From Strongyloides papillosus (Eukaryota; Nematoda; Chromadorea; Rhabditida; Strongyloididae), in the NCBI GenBank assembly GCA_005656395.1, contig SRSI01000068.1, positions 1 to 64,000 on the forward strand: a DNA stretch of 64,000 bases, read 5' to 3'. Positions 22,133 to 35,256 of the stretch are shown piece after piece (the stretch's first letter is position 1; each line of letters opens with the position of its first letter). Made by a program: the position numbers and the translations under genes. The notes under the pieces are model-generated. The model worked only from the letters and a program-made list of their open reading frames with translations. It made no database searches and was not told where the DNA came from.

Positions 22133-23270
22133 TCAGATGCTTTCTGTTAAACTAAGGTTTAATAATTTTATAAATAAACTTTCAACCAACAATGGATGTG
22201 CGATAACAAATTCTTTCCACTCCTTTGTTTTTGTTATCCATCCTGCATTTTCAAGAATAAGTTCTAGACAGCAATTCTTCAAACTTTCAGTCGAAAATTT
22301 TTCAGATAGTGCAAAACGTTCAAGAACATTCTCAACAGCCAAACTTCTACACAAAGAGCGTTCTGAAATCGCTTTCAATCTATCTAATCTATACTTATCT
22401 GCAATTACTAATACTTCACTAGCCATATTTGTTATGTCTGAAACTTTATCTGTGTAGATGAATCTTAACACCTCTTTTACAACTTCAACGCGAAAATCCT
22501 TTATCTGAATAACATCCTTTTGGGAGTTTTCTAATGTACTGTTGAGGATGTCGTAAAAAACAGGAGATTGTGCAGCAAGAACTGCCTTATGAACTTTAAT
22601 TTCAGTGGTTTCGACATTTATGGAACAGTCAGTAAAAATTGATGATTCAAACATATTACCATAGTTCAATAATATTTTCGATTTGGGTATCATAATATTT
22701 ACTGATGTTTTCTGATTACTATGGTTCCCATATTTTAGATCAGTAATCTCTGCCTCACATAATATTGTCAACTTATCATCGATCAATAAGCCATTCGATT
22801 CATCTAGTAAAAAATCTTTCTTAACAAATTCTGTAAATCCCCAACTATTAGCTAATGTATCCTTAACAAAGTCACAAGCTTCTGTAACAGATTTAATATT
22901 TTTCTCCTCAGCCTTATCATTTAAAATTGAAAACTTATACTTCACTTTTGCTTTGTCTGGGTTTAACAGTGTCAGATAAACTGATACATACTCCTTTGAC
23001 TCTTGGTTTTTACCATGGGGGTATATATATAAGCACCACTCTGATTTATTTCTCCATCCAATTGTGAAAGTTGATGATTTAATTATTTCATATGTCTTTT
23101 TAGCATGAAGTGAAAACTCTTCTATTGAGAATTCATAATTTAATTTAGTAACTTTTTTCTCAATGTTACATGAACTACCTGCAATAAAAATGTTTTAAAA
23201 TTAGTAATAATGGTGATGTTATGACGAATGAATTACCAATAGTTAAGTCATTAAAAACATCCAATTTCAT
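22133..23270 (-). CDS. MATH-BTB protein 2 (CUL3 adaptor type)
   Basis: Two exons on the reverse strand, 23270-23237 and 23178-22133. The 58-nt intron is GTAATT...TTGCAG, and the protein is 359 residues. Exon 1 encodes only MKLDVFNDLTI plus one base. The MATH domain shows SSTFTIGWRN, WCLYIYPHG and KEYVSVYLTLL. The BTB domain shows TDCSINVE, VHKAVLAAQSPVFYDIL and YIYTDKV. The tail carries the ENAGWITKTKEW block seen in the sister proteins. Substrate-facing MATH residues differ more between the three genes than the BTB core, which would fit different targets (inference). Confidence 0.86.
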
Positions 23271-24125
23271 TTTTCTTCCAAATATTAGTATTCCAGCGCT
23301 AATTTCAACTTGGTATATAACTTAAGACCAATTCTAAAATAAATTAGTCTTTACTAGTAAAATAAAAAAATCAAAATATAAAAGATAATACTAGAATTAA
23401 TTAATTTTAATAATAGCGAGTTAAAAAAATTTCGAAATTATATACCAATTACTAGTGGTAAGCCACTTTGAAATTATAAAATACTTGATGTAAAAGTTAT
23501 TTTAACTTTCAATTAAAAAACAGTAGAAAACATATGATAAAGTATTTTATCAATATATAAAAGGTTTTGTTAATCCATTTCGACCATTTATATGATATGC
23601 TTTCATTTTTGTTCGAAGGTACAAATGTGTATTTTTAACAATATTAACAATTCGGTAGAAAAAAAGAAGCATGCAATAATAAGAGAGAACTTAATTTAAC
23701 ACATATAATAGATACATTCTAATAACATTTTAACTATTAAAAGAAAAACGTCCCTTTGATTTTCTAATTTAAACGATACTTCATTATCATTTTAAATTGT
23801 TATGAGAAAAGATATATATTTTATCAATTGAAGACACCAAATAATGGTTGATTTATAAAAAGAAGAAAACAACTAAAACAATAATTTAGAGAAGAGGGAT
23901 AATCTAACATAAAAATTTGCAGATTATATTTTATCAAGTGTGAAACTGATATTTCACGATATCAGCAACCTTAAAATCACGAAATAATAAAAAGATTTAC
24001 AAAGATCTTGTATAATATACAGATAATTTTTCATGAGTATCTATATGTAGCACATGGAATTATTCAATGTATTTATTTATTTAAAAGTTACAAAAATAAA
24101 TTGAAATATTAACTTATCAAGTTCT
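23271..24125. other. intergenic between MATH-BTB genes 2 and 3
   Basis: A GGTATATAACTTA block near 23310 recurs near 25322 upstream of gene 3. About 23560-24125 is the repeated 3' flank of gene 3. No gene is seen. Confidence 0.5.
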
Positions 24126-25282
24126 TTAAGTATCTGATTCTTCTTCTAAGGAAGTATTATTTGAAATTGGAGGTACATTTAATGACTTTAAAAATAAGCC
24201 TTCAAGTAAAGATGGGTGACTTTTGATGAGTCTACCCCATTTCTTAGTTTTTATTATATTCTCAACATTATCAATGATAAATTTCTGAACCATTTCTTTC
24301 AACTCCACACTTGAGTACGCTTCAGAAAGTAAAAAACGTTCACAGACGTTTTCAATATTTAGATCACTACATAAACATTTTTCTGCAATCGATTTCAATT
24401 TTTGCAATTCATATTTGTTTGCAATTTCAAAAATCTCATTAGCCATATTTTGTATATCCGAAACCTCATCTGTATATATGTATCTCAGCATTTCTCTCAC
24501 AACTTCAACACGAAAATCTTTAATTTCAATAAAATTTGTTCGTGATTTTTCAAATGTATTCTTGAATAATTTACAAAAAACTGGAGATCTTGCAGCTAGG
24601 ACCGCTTTATGAACTTTAATTTCTTTGTCCTTCACTTTTATAGTGTAATCAGTGAATAATGACGAGTCAAACATCATACCATAGTCTAGGGATAATCTCG
24701 ATTGTGGTATCGTAATATTTATTGGTTTCTCTGGATTACTATAGTTTTCAGGTTTAAGATTAATAATTGCTCCTTCACATAATATTGTCAGTTTATCATT
24801 AATCAGTAGGCCATTCGATTCGTCAAGTAAAAAATCTTTTTTGACAAATTTTGAAAACCCCCAGCCTTTATTTTTAACAAACTCTTTAACCATCTCACTA
24901 GCAATAACATTTTTCTCCTCTTCCTTGTCATTTAAAATGGAGAATCTATATTTAACATTTGCTTCATCTGGTTTTTTCAATATCAAAAAAATCGAGACAT
25001 AATCTTTTGACTCTTCTCTATCACCATTGGGATAAATCCAAAGACTCCATTCTGATCTATCTTTCCATCCAGTTACAAAAGTTGATGATTTTATTTTTTC
25101 ACCTGTCTTTTCAAGTCGAAGGGAAAAATTTTCTACTGAATATATAAAGTTGAAATTATTAACATCTGTTTGGATGTTACAAAAACCGTCTGAAATGATA
25201 AATATATAAAAATTACTAATAATACTAACGCTGCGATAAGTGGCTTACCAATAAATTTCCCACTTTTAAGGATCAAACTCAT
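24126..25282 (-). CDS. MATH-BTB protein 3 (CUL3 adaptor type)
   Basis: Two exons on the reverse strand, 25282-25249 and 25189-24126. The 59-nt intron is GTAAGC...TTTCAG, and the protein is 365 residues. Exon 1 encodes MSLILKSGKFI plus one base. The MATH domain has SSTFVTGWKD, WSLWIYPNG and KDYVSIFLIL. The BTB domain has TDYTIKVK, VHKAVLAARSPVF and YIYTDEV. The tail ends in a short acidic extension not found in the sisters. The leader is preceded by AAAATTTAG, a possible trans-splice acceptor. It carries the same splice position and phase as genes 1 and 2, which supports recent tandem origin. Confidence 0.86.
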
Positions 25283-26123
25283 TTTATTTCTAAATTTTAG
25301 TATTCAAAACTATTTTAAACTGGGTATATAACTTATAAACAAATATATAATTTTTTAATTGTCAACAATAAAATAACCAAATCAAAAATACAAATTTTTG
25401 ACAAATTAAATATACTTTGGTAACTATATTCAAATTTTGCTCATTAAAAAGCAAGAAAGTAAATTCAGATTCACATATTATCACTTAGCCTGTTATAAAA
25501 TAGCGTTGTCTTTGGCATCTGAATGCTATAAAAAACTACAAATAGATATCATTATTTATTGAATAATGAATGTAAGATACTTTATATAGATTTACACACG
25601 CCAACAATGACAGCATTTTTACTTTATAAAAATGAAACAAATTTTTATTCGTATAAAAGTTAAACTAAACAAATTTTACAACTTATAATTTAATTAAAAA
25701 TGATAAATGATTGTACTGTGAATTGTTAAATTAATTTTTCAAGACTGTATCTTCCCAATGATTGTATCTATAATTTTTCAATTATCTCAAGTCAATATTC
25801 AATTTTTTTTTTAAATTTGTTGATTTCTCATATGAGTGAAAAAAAATATAAGAGTAAATTGATGTCAGAAAGAAGATTATTATTTGCTAAAGATTTATTA
25901 ATGGGTGTACATTTTTTTAATATCCATTAAATTAGTAAATTTTATGTACTAGATATTTAAATTAATAAAAATTGAATTCCATCTAAAGTTTAATCTGTCT
26001 TCAGTATTGTCGTTACGAAAAACCTTTTAAAAATTCCAAAAAATCATGATTATTTTATTTTTATAGTGAATGAGTTATTCAACAAACAATAATGACATAC
26101 AGAAACTAAATTTATATACTTCT
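25283..26123. other. intergenic; upstream flank of MATH-BTB gene 3
   Basis: No gene is seen. It is paralogous to about 18540-19130 and is interrupted at its right end by the inverted-repeat element. Confidence 0.5.
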
Positions 26124-26448
26124 CACAGCTAAAGGTTTGTGTGTATTGTCGGAAAACTGCACTTTTACTCTAAAAATAATTTTTGTGTGCTTTAATAAAC
26201 CCCTTAATTTTAATATTTTCCTTTGGAATTTTGTCAGTTGACTTGAATAATGATGTAAATTGTTCAGAAAATACAGTTATGGTAAAATGCCATATTTGGA
26301 AAATTTTTTTTTGGTTGTGAATATTTTTTGATGTATCATTTACTTTTTTCTAAAAATTTTTTATGAGGTTCTACTACATCCCCTCTACCCACCCATAAAT
26401 TTTTGAGTCGATCCTCCGCTCTGATTTTGAGAAAATTAATTTTCAATA
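26124..26448 (+). repeat. left terminal inverted repeat
   Basis: Complementary to about 27342-27656 apart from scattered changes and small indels, including a few extra bases (GTGTGTATT) near 26140. Confidence 0.85.
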
Positions 26449-27341
26449 ACTTCAATTTTTTTAAAGAAAATATATCATAAAACATGCTAAATATGAATTT
26501 TTTGTACTATTTTATATGTAAAACATTGACCTAATTATTCTTAAGGCATTTACAATCATCCCATGTAAGTTTATAAAATATAAAAATATTAAATAAATAT
26601 TTTTTTTGCTACAATATGATAAATTATTTCATGTTAAATAGAAAATAGATAAAGATAACTATTTCAATTAAATTTTCAAGATTATAATGAAAAAATCTGT
26701 TTTAAGTTTCTCGATGATGTAATTTGTGCATGGATGATCGATCTATATATTGCAGTTAAAACCAAAAATTAAGAAATTTTATAAACAATGATTAGTTTTC
26801 ATATTAAAAATTTTACAATAATGTGTTTTTTGACTTAAACTATAATTTTTATCTAATTTTTAAGAACATTAAGAAAGGGTCGTTAACAAATTGTTCAAAA
26901 AAAAATTTTTTAAACCAATCCATTATACTAAATTTTTAAATGCCATTAATTTCTAATTATTATTCTATTATTTAAAATTATTGTTAATTTTGCTAATAGA
27001 ATGTTACAATCTGACCCTATGAAGCCAAACAAATAATATTCAATGAGAATTATGTAGTTTCACAATTTTAAAGTATATCAAAATTGATAATTAATTGTTT
27101 AGAAATTGTGCGTCAAGTTTTTTAACATATAATGTCTTTTTATTTGCATAAAATTAGAACGATTTTTCCTTAAATGGCAAAAAATGCTATTTTTAATTTT
27201 TATATTTTAAAAACTTACCAAACAAGATTGAAAATATAATTAGAAATAGTTATAAGTATTATAACGTTAGAAAACATTTAAAAAAATGAATAATAATTAT
27301 AATTATATGATGAAAATATGTGAAAAATAAGAATTAATTTA

Positions 27342-27656
27342 TTAAAAATTAATTTTCTCTAAATCAGAGCGGAGGATTGATTCAAAAATTTATGAGTGGG
27401 TAAAGGGGATGTATTATAACCTCATAAAAAAATTTTAGAAAAAAGTAAATGACACATCAAAAAATATTCACAACTAAAAAAAATTTTTTCATATATGGTA
27501 TTTTACCAAAACCGTATTTTTTAGTAAATTTAAATAATTATTCAAATCATCTGACAAAATTTCAAAGAAAAATATTAAAATTAAGGGGTTTATTTATACT
27601 TTTAAAATAGAAATTTTTACGTATTAAAGTGCAGTTTTCCCCAACCTCGAGCTGTG
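27342..27656 (-). repeat. right terminal inverted repeat
   Basis: Reverse complement of the left repeat. The inner limit is set where AAAATTAATTTTNAATAA stops matching. Confidence 0.85.
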
Positions 27657-27970
27657 TTCTATATGTTAAATATTTTATTAAAGTGCAGCGCGTCCACTAA
27701 TGCACAAAAATCGCTATTTTTAGCAATTTTAGATTAATGTCAATCCATAGAGGTAGTATCTTTAATTCCAGTAGTCCCTTTATAGATCAATTGCCATGCA
27801 AAATTTACAACATCAAATCATAATATAGGGGGATTAGAAATTCTAATGTTGGATCTTTATTCCAAATACACAATAATGGGTACAAATAAACGTGTGTTAA
27901 AAACTTTATTAACAAAATATATAATACAAATATACATACTTAACATAAAAAAAATCATTTAAAATAGTAA
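27657..27970. other. short intergenic stretch
   Basis: 27657-27870 continues the paralogy with about 19125-19320 on the far side of the inserted element. The remainder is the 3' flank of the SET gene. Confidence 0.5.
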
Positions 27971-29227
27971 TTAGTTGGACTTTTGAACAATAGGTAAAAA
28001 TTTCATACAATTTACAGAACCACAATGACATTTTACTGCATTGGTAACATCTGTTCCAGGAGTGTGGAAATATTTGACTGTCAATTCACTGCCCATTGGA
28101 ACTTTCTTCTTTGTAAAATAAAAAACTTTGTGGTACGTTGGACATTTATAGGTACCAAAAGAAACAATTACTTCCATATTTGGATCACAGGAATGATTTG
28201 CGAATCTTGACTCATTGCCAAATCTTTTTGAGTCAATAAGATAAAAGCGGTAGTCCCTTTTTAAATTTGGTCCATACTTTTCCTCTAGTGGTTCTCTCAT
28301 ATAATCCATGTTGAAAGTGTATGTACTGTCAGACCTTATGGAAGTTTCATCATCATCATGTATGACTCCTACATACTCTGTAACAAGTTTACCAGCTTCC
28401 ATATCTTTTCCTGCTGCAAGTGCCCATCCTTTATCAGCGGTCTTAAAGATAACGAGTGGTATTCTATCACGATTCAAGCAAGAAATACGCTTCTTGCAAA
28501 TAGTTTTTGTTTGGCGAAAACAGCTACAATCATTAGAGCATTCAAAAAATGGTAAGTAGGCATCTTTATCCAAAAGGTCTCCAAAAATTCCTATGAACCA
28601 CTTCTTGACTTCAGTACAGCCATTTTCATGAGGAGTTGAGTCGCAATCCGTACATCCCTTAATTTTTGGCACATTCTTAAATTTACCCTCTTCTGCACTC
28701 ATAGAACGATTTTCATAGACAAATTGAGGCCATTCATCATCGACATAATTAACGATGAAAACCTTATTTCCTCGGAACGACTTGGTTGTCGTAAAATAGT
28801 AACTCCACGACAAATACATACACTTGACCATTATGTCAAAATCATCGTCATTGGTCGGTGCAAACGGATTCATACGTAGAGGGACATCAGGATTTTGTCT
28901 AGCGAGTGCACTGATAATGCAATGACGATCATTTAGTCTATTTATTTTTGCTTTCATGAGCTCATCAATATCTTTAGTGACCTTATAAACTTTAATGTAG
29001 TCAGACATAGGAGTATTGTCACCATAGTCATCTGTCACAACAAGATATTTTGTCTAAAAATAAAAGTTAAGTCTTATGGACTCTATTAGTATTATACTTA
29101 CCCTGTCCTCATTTCTGCCGATAACAAATAAAATTTTATCTGTAGCAGTGACAGTCCCAAGATCTTCAAAGAATTCCTCATCGTAGTACTCTTGGAAATA
29201 TTCATCTTCATCCGATGAGTCTCCCAT
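27971..29227 (-). CDS. SUV39-type SET-domain histone lysine methyltransferase
   Basis: Two exons on the reverse strand, 29227-29102 and 29053-27971. The 48-nt intron is GTAAGT...TTTTAG, and the protein is 402 residues. It starts with an acidic N-terminus. A possible divergent chromodomain (about 31-80, KILFVIGR, KYLVV) spans the splice site. Then come a cysteine-rich pre-SET (CTDCD at about 176, ECSNDCSC at about 213-220), the SET domain (GWALAAGKDMEAGKLVTEYVG, RFANHSCDPN at about 325-334, ELTVKY) and a post-SET (CHCGSVNC at about 384-391). This is the architecture of H3K9 methyltransferases, which use S-adenosylmethionine in the nucleus. The conserved DY of the GEELTFDY motif is KY here; the Tyr is kept. 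The gene lies head-to-head with the PARP gene, 502 bp apart. Confidence 0.85.
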
Positions 29228-29729
29228 TATTGCGAAATGTGGCGTTTAAGAAATATAGAAAAAATTGTAAATGACGAGTTAATAGGGAAAGAACTACTAT
29301 AACTTTTACGATAAAAATCTGTTTAAGATAAAAAAAAAATCAGAACACCTCCAGGTTGGAGTGATATGTACATGGGATTCTTCAACTTGTCATCAATTAA
29401 GAGGAAGAATGATCATCTATTTATATATTGAATGTAAGTACATGCTAGATATTTTATAATTAGTGCTTTCAAGCATGATCTTAGCACTACCATCCATATA
29501 TTTTATTAAAATTTCTTAGTAGTATCTTAGACATTATTCTATAATAGTTCGAACTGTAGTTTTTTAATCCATGATTAAACTTTTCTTATTGAAGTTTATA
29601 TTTATTGAGTATCATTTATGAAAAAATTAATAATTTATAAATTACTCTACTCGTACTTATTTCTACATCAAGCGTATTTAAAATAGTTCTTATCACATTT
29701 ATTGTACTGTTGTCGTTCCTTCTTTCAGG
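29228..29729. promoter_or_regulatory. shared divergent upstream region, SET and PARP genes
   Basis: This 502-bp gap lies between two divergent starts and must hold both promoters. TTCTTTCAG at 29720-29728 just before the PARP ATG is a likely trans-splice acceptor. No TATA at the usual spacing is seen for either gene. Confidence 0.45.
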
Positions 29730-31418
<1,689 letters not shown>

Positions 31419-33283
31419 TTGTATTATATTAATATTTTTTTATGATTGTAGTTCTATTTGTAAATTATTATGTATATTTTTTTTGCAAAAAATGAGTTCA
31501 ATTTTTTTGTTATCACTAACTCTATCACCTAAATTCAATATTAATTTTTAAAAGACCGATTGCTGGATGGTGATCTCATTAATTGCAAATATACATCTAC
31601 TTATCATCAAATATATGATAAAAAGTTTATGTTAGTAAAATAATTTATACAAATACTTTTATTTAAAATGATTTTATTTAATTGTTGTTTTAAATAATTT
31701 CTATACGTTGTTAAGCGTAAACAATAATGTATTACATTTTTATTAGCCTTTAAAACTTATTATTGTTAGTTAAAGAAAGTATTCAATTCTTGAAGCAAAA
31801 TATCATGCTCTTGTCTTATTTTTCATGTTAACACTTTATTCAAAGGTATATTATATTCTGTTAGTAGTTATATTTTTCGATTTCAAATTGTTTGAAGATT
31901 GTGAATTAGTCTGTGGTAAAGCAACGCTTTAAACTGTTTTTATTAATTAAATTTTCTTTCGTTGTTTGTTTTCGAACTGGTTTTGTTTATATCAGTATGA
32001 GTAAAATAATAGAATTCTAATTTCACAGGATATTTTATGATCATTATTTAACAATTCTTCTCATTCTTCAATATTTTTATCCAAATAAATGGATACATAG
32101 TATAAATTCGTAATACAATATTGTAATTTTATTTTAAAATCAATTTTGATAACAACATATACATATATTTGTGGTTTTATGTAGTCGATTTTTGAGATTT
32201 CTTCCAATCTTTGAATAGGACATTTTAAGATCTCCTAAAACAAACTCTTCAAATCAATAACTTATTCAAGTGTTATTATATCACCAGTGTGATACTTTTT
32301 AATAGACATAAATATATGAGGAATATTCATTATACTTCACAACAATTCTTTAATCTTAAAATATTTGGACATATTTTAAACGATAAAAATTGATAAAACA
32401 AATCTGTTTATATAAATAAAAACTTAGATTCAAATTAAATAATAAAATATTTATTCAAATCTATTGAAATTAGAATATATTTTTTGAGATTCTTAAACAG
32501 TTATAATTTAACGGATTCAACAACACAAATAAATTTCGCAATTACTTGCCTTCAAATTTTTTTTAATTTTTATGATATTTCCTAAATAATTTGTTGTTAA
32601 ATTTAATTTTTTGTTATTTAAAGTAAAATGTTTGATAAAAGTACAATTGAAGAATATTTTTAAATTTGAATATTGATATTTTATTTTGAAAGCAAGTAAC
32701 TGAACAATGATTTTTTCTTCAATACAATTTTTTTCCTATTTCAACAAACGAAACAATAAATTTTCTTTTGAACAAAAAAGTAATAATTTTTTATTGATTA
32801 TTAGATTTCATATGTTTTTTATGAAAAGCTGATTATACACTTGAAAATTTACATTTTTTTAAGAAAAATTTTAGTTAAATATGCTTATGGAAAAGAAAAT
32901 AAATAGCATAAAATTAACGATAAATATGACTAACAGAAAATTACAAGTTTATTCTTTTAAAAAAATTTGAACTGTAACTTTACAACCATAATCTTAATCT
33001 CTTTCAATAAAATCTACCAAAACTAAATATTTTTTAACGGCATGTTTCTTTTTTTTTCCAATAACATATACATATCTTAATTTAAGAATATCATATGTTC
33101 CAATGATCATAAAAATTTGATGTTTGCAAAAAAATTTTTAAAAATAAATAATAGCTTAATGTCACAAAGGAAGATGGTATAAAAAATATTCTATTCAATT
33201 TCATGGCATTTAAAAGAAAAGAATTAGTTTGTGTTGAAATTAGTATAAAAGTAACTAAACTTTGATAGAAATCATTCGTTAAG
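31419..33283. other. intergenic
   Basis: 1.9 kb of A+T-rich sequence with no supported gene. The only signal is the TATA box at its right end. Confidence 0.5.
33244..33251 (+). promoter_or_regulatory. TATA box of M13 gene 1
   Basis: TATAAAAG begins 40 nt before the ATG at 33284, a spacing repeated at other M13 genes. It supports the first ATG rather than the one at 33299. Confidence 0.55.
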
Positions 33284-34780
33284 ATGCAATCATCCAAAAT
33301 GATTCGGAACATTCTTATATTATTTTATCTATTTCTCTTAAAATCATCATTTGCTGATGTATGTAGAATGAACTGTTTGTTCGATGCTAATGTTACTTCA
33401 AAATCTCTTCTTAAATATGTTAATCAAATGAGAAAACCATGTGATGACTTTTATGATTACACCTGTGGAACCTGGTTAGAAAGTGTTAGAAAACAAAGTG
33501 ACGTTGATAAGAGAGGATGTTTAGTTGAGAATGCCCATGATTTCGAAGAATTCAAGAAAAGTAATAAAAAATTCTCTTTATCTAATTATTAATTTTTAGA
33601 GGCATTACGTGGAGATTTTGATTCTAAATACCCAGCTTTGCAAAAAATCAATCGTATGACTGAGAAATGTGAAGTATACACCGATTCAGTTAGAAACGAT
33701 TGTATGAAAAAAGTTAAACATTTCGGATTCTATGCTTTCCTTTCTGTATACATGAAGAAATTAACAGAAAGCTTTGATTATGATCATCTTTATGACATGT
33801 TTGAAAAGATATTTGAGGCCAATAAATATGAAATGGAAAATTTAGTAAATGAAAAACAAAGTTACTTGACAGAGGGTGCTAAACGGAAATTCATCAAAAG
33901 ACTTTCATTGTTGAAATTCTACAGAGGTCACATTGAACGTTTAAGAGATACTAAATTCATGGAAAAATGCTATAGCCACTTTGAGTATTCACCAAACACT
34001 ACAATTAATGACATGTTGAAAGATATTGATAGTTATAGTTGTGCTGTTCCACATGATGATAAGAATATGGATATCTGTGTCGATTATGTCTCAAAACATC
34101 TTAGTGGAATTGTTAGTCTTGAAGATTTAGTTTACAAAAATGCTTATTACAGTTATCACTCAAATAGATTTATGATTAATCCAGTTATTGTTAGACATCC
34201 ATGCTTCGATTGCCGCTTCCCTAAATCTCTTCAATACGGATGTATGGGCTTCTTAATTGGACAAGAATTAGTTACCAGAGTTGATGAACGTTTAAGAACC
34301 TATGATTTCGAGAATCAAAGAAAAGAAAATCACAACAATACATATAAGTATGAACGGGAATACATGAAAAAGAAGAAGTGTTTCGAAGACGAATATGCTC
34401 ATGATATCAAAAATAATAGAATGGTAATTCGAAATTACACTTGCTTAATGAATAAAGTTGTTGCCGATAGTGGTGGCCTTAAAGTTGTATATAGAGCTTA
34501 CAAAAGATATCTTCAAGAATCAAACAATGATGACAAATTTTTGATTCCTGGTTTTGAAAGACTTACCTTTGAACAATTATTCTTCATGAATTATGCTAGA
34601 ACATTCTGTAATGATCCTATGGATAAGAGAAAATCAGGAATTATTAAAGATATGGATGGATTCACTGGAAGAGTACGCCTTACAATGACATTGAGAAACT
34701 TTGAACCATTTATAAGAACCTTCAATTGCACCCATGGATCACCTTATAGTAAAACTACTCCTTTATGTAAGGTTTGGTAG
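33284..34780 (+). CDS. M13 (neprilysin-like) pseudo-peptidase, gene 1
   Basis: Exons 33284-33560 and 33600-34780, with a 39-nt intron (GTAATA...TTTTAG). The protein is 485 residues. Signal peptide about 1-24, then the M13 N-terminal hallmark CDDFYDYTCGTW. The C-terminal domain keeps the M13 frame (NAYYSYHSNRFMINP, LQYGCMGFLIG, GGLKVVYRAY, the final Cys/Trp). The zinc site is gone: HExxH reads QELVT at about 314-318, and the third ligand Glu of ENIAD is Lys at about 378 (KVVAD). It therefore should not bind catalytic zinc. The C-terminal LCKVW matches the family CxVW end. It is about two-thirds the length of vertebrate neprilysin, like all members here. A role as a secreted decoy or binding protein is inferred. 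Confidence 0.85.
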
Positions 34781-35247
34781 AAATCTTAAAAAATAATCTT
34801 ATTATTAAAAATATTTAAAGTTATTTTATTCATATAAAAGTACTTTAAAATAAAAACTTTTTTAATCGATGTTAATGTTTATGAAGTAGTTTTCCCTATA
34901 ACATTACTTTCTTTTATAATTTTTTGATTATCGTAAAGATTATTAAATATCAGAAAATGTTTTACGGAATAAAATTTAAAGTATCAATAAAAATTACATT
35001 GCAAATAAATTTGAAAAGAAATTCTAATATTAATATTAGATAATCTCATTTGTTAACTGTATTGCGAAAGAAATAAAAAGTAAATAACTATATATTTCAA
35101 AACATTCAATTATATTATATTTATAATTAGTTATTTTTATATACCACCTTAAGAATTATTGTTAAATGCAATTAAAATCTCTTTATTGTTATACTGTTTT
35201 TTAATAGTTTCTTAAGAATATAAAAGAACCATATCACTAAGATTTTC
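34781..35247. other. intergenic
   Basis: A+T-rich gap between M13 gene 1 and the secreted glycoprotein. TATAAAAG at 35219-35226 is the only recognised signal. Confidence 0.5.
35219..35226 (+). promoter_or_regulatory. TATA box that favours the second ATG
   Basis: TATAAAAG lies 29 nt before the ATG at 35248 but 38 nt before the ATG at 35257. Other genes here show 40-50 nt, so the second ATG (MFSKILLLL) is the better start. Confidence 0.45.
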
Positions 35248-35256
35248 ATGCTAACG

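Larger units (their letters stand above)
26124..27656. mobile_element. non-autonomous element with long terminal inverted repeats
   Basis: A 1,533-bp element. Ends are CACAGCT... on the left and its complement ...AGCTGTG on the right. Inverted repeats of roughly 315-325 bp (26124 to about 26448, and about 27342 to 27656) share long blocks such as GGAAAACTGCAC, AAACCCCTTAATTTTAATAT, GTGAATATTTTTTGATGT and ATCCTCCGCTCTGATTT. A 4-bp direct repeat TTCT flanks it (26120-26123 and 27657-27660). The interior of about 890 bp has no open frame of note, so any transposase must come from elsewhere. The superfamily is not recognised. Confidence in the boundaries is high because an empty paralogous site exists at about 19123. 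Confidence 0.87.
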
